Shown here: positions 22,049-22,623 of the stretch, piece by piece | How the letters are laid out: the number at the start of each line of letters is the position of its first letter | How positions within the stretch are numbered: the stretch's first letter is position 1 | From: JBQTIY01 sp052387675 | GTDB taxonomy: Bacteria > Planctomycetota > B15-G4 | Direction: 5' to 3' | Length of the DNA stretch: 22,623 nt | Assembly (NCBI GenBank): GCA_052387675.1 | Contig: JBQTIY010000022.1 | Span: 1 to 22,623 of the forward strand | Translations under genes and position numbers: made by a program | The notes under the pieces: model-generated | Database searches by the model: none | Seen by the model: only the letters and a program-made list of their open reading frames with translations | Told to the model about the DNA's origin: nothing

Positions 22049-22623
22049 GCGCGTAGCCGCCGGGAAAGTCGCGCGTGCCGGGCCGGCGCTCGTGCTCGTC
22101 CAAGCGCCGGCTCAGCAGCCAGCCGTCGGGATGCGCCGCGAGCCAGGCGGGCAGTTCTTCGGGGAGCAGGTTGCGGATGGGGGCGCGCAGCCGGCCGGCG
22201 AAGTCGAGTTCTCCGCGCGGCCGGCGCAGGCTGGCAATGGCGTGGCCCTGGGCCTGTAGCTCGGCCACGGCCTGCGCCGCTGGGCGCACATCGTTTTCCT
22301 CGGCGATGAGCGGCAGCACGAAAGCCAGCGTCAGGAGCAGCGCGCCGGCCTGACCGACAGCCAGCAGCGCCACGGCGGCCACACCGTCTCGGCGCGGGCG
22401 CAGCAGCAGAACGGTGCCCAGCACGAGACCGGCGCCCAGCAGCATGAGTGCGGGGCCGAGCGCGGCGGGGAGGCGAGTCATGAGCGCGGGCGCGGCGATG
22501 CGTTGTGATTGTCCCAGCCACAGCGCGAGGCCGGCGAGCAGCACGGGCATGGCGGGCAACGTGGCCTCCAGGACGGTGCGCAATGACCACCGCGCTTGCG
22601 TTGCCGTGCCCGGCCGGTCGCGG
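22026..22623 (-). CDS. C-terminal part of an ArnT/GT39-like membrane protein (cut by window edge)
   Basis: About 190 codons of a larger gene whose 5' part lies beyond the right edge; the frame stays open to base 22622. Three or four membrane segments (PVLLAGLALWLGQ, LGPALMLLGAGLVLGTVLLL, VALLAVGQAGALLLTLAFVL) precede a soluble tail of ~90 residues containing AVAELQAQGHAIASL and PEELPAWLAAHPDG. This ending, with a final soluble domain that includes a nucleotide-fold-like strand/helix and a WL...GWLL segment, resembles bacterial ArnT/GT39-type lipid-linked glycosyltransferases. A TTG at 22583 is unlikely to be the true start because the sequence before it reads on smoothly. It converges on, and overlaps by 23 bases, the DUF2017-like gene. 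Family assignment is tentative. Confidence 0.6.
   Translation of the reverse strand, partial: RDRPGTATQARWSLRTVLEATLPAMPVLLAGLALWLGQSQRIAAPALMTRLPAALGPALMLLGAGLVLGTVLLLRPRRDGVAAVALLAVGQAGALLLTLAFVLPLIAEENDVRPAAQAVAELQAQGHAIASLRRPRGELDFAGRLRAPIRNLLPEELPAWLAAHPDGWLLSRRLDEHERRPGTRDFPGGYALTPAADH

Noticed and set aside
1..22623. CRISPR array, tRNA/rRNA genes, insertion sequences, toxin-antitoxin or defence genes
   Set aside because: I looked for regularly spaced repeats, cloverleaf-like T-loop sequences, transposase motifs and inverted-repeat ends and saw none. mazG here is the housekeeping two-domain enzyme next to lipB, not part of a defence island.

Overview
The window is about 22.6 kb of GC-rich (roughly two-thirds G+C), densely coding bacterial chromosome. 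It holds 17 protein genes, the last cut by the right edge, and no RNA genes, insertion sequences or CRISPR array. The best guess for the source is a planctomycete or a close uncultured relative. Large secreted multidomain proteins (a metzincin peptidase, a malectin/FN3/CotH/lamin-tail protein) and a small IPT-domain protein all end in the same ~115-residue beta-rich module, a habit I associate with planctomycete secretomes. This is inference from style, not from a marker gene.

Layout. 1-144: no gene, one strong hairpin. 145-2709 (minus): secreted metzincin. Divergent from it, 2827-9959 (plus): the CotH-domain protein, a branched-chain-type 2-oxoacid dehydrogenase E1 alpha, a multipass GT-C/DUF2142-like membrane protein, and the IPT-domain secreted protein. 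10049-13038 (plus): lpd-lipB-mazG, an overlapping or abutting operon for dihydrolipoamide dehydrogenase, octanoyl transfer and NTP house-cleaning. 13100-16857 (plus): four translationally coupled genes (methyltransferase, alpha/beta hydrolase, SirB1-like protein, degenerate NtrC-like regulator). 16868-21092 (minus, read right to left): M1 aminopeptidase lipoprotein, homocysteine S-methyltransferase, and an unrecognised membrane-anchored protein. 21210-22048 (plus): clpS and a DUF2017-like gene. 22026-22623 (minus): C-terminal part of a membrane glycosyltransferase-like protein.

Functionally, E1 alpha, Lpd and LipB belong to lipoyl-dependent 2-oxoacid dehydrogenase metabolism, but E1 beta, E2 and LipA are not in the window. 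ClpS and the DUF2017-like protein form an N-degron adaptor pair of the kind known from Actinobacteria. Several genes without a Shine-Dalgarno sequence have a TANNNT element 6-8 bases before the ATG, suggesting leaderless mRNAs, while operon-internal genes use clear GGAGG-type sites.

The most interesting points are the shared C-terminal module, the sigma-54-activator-like protein that has lost its nucleotide-binding and GAFTGA regions, the ClpS/DUF2017 pair outside Actinobacteria, and the possible leaderless promoters. I see no evidence for a defence island or mobile element.
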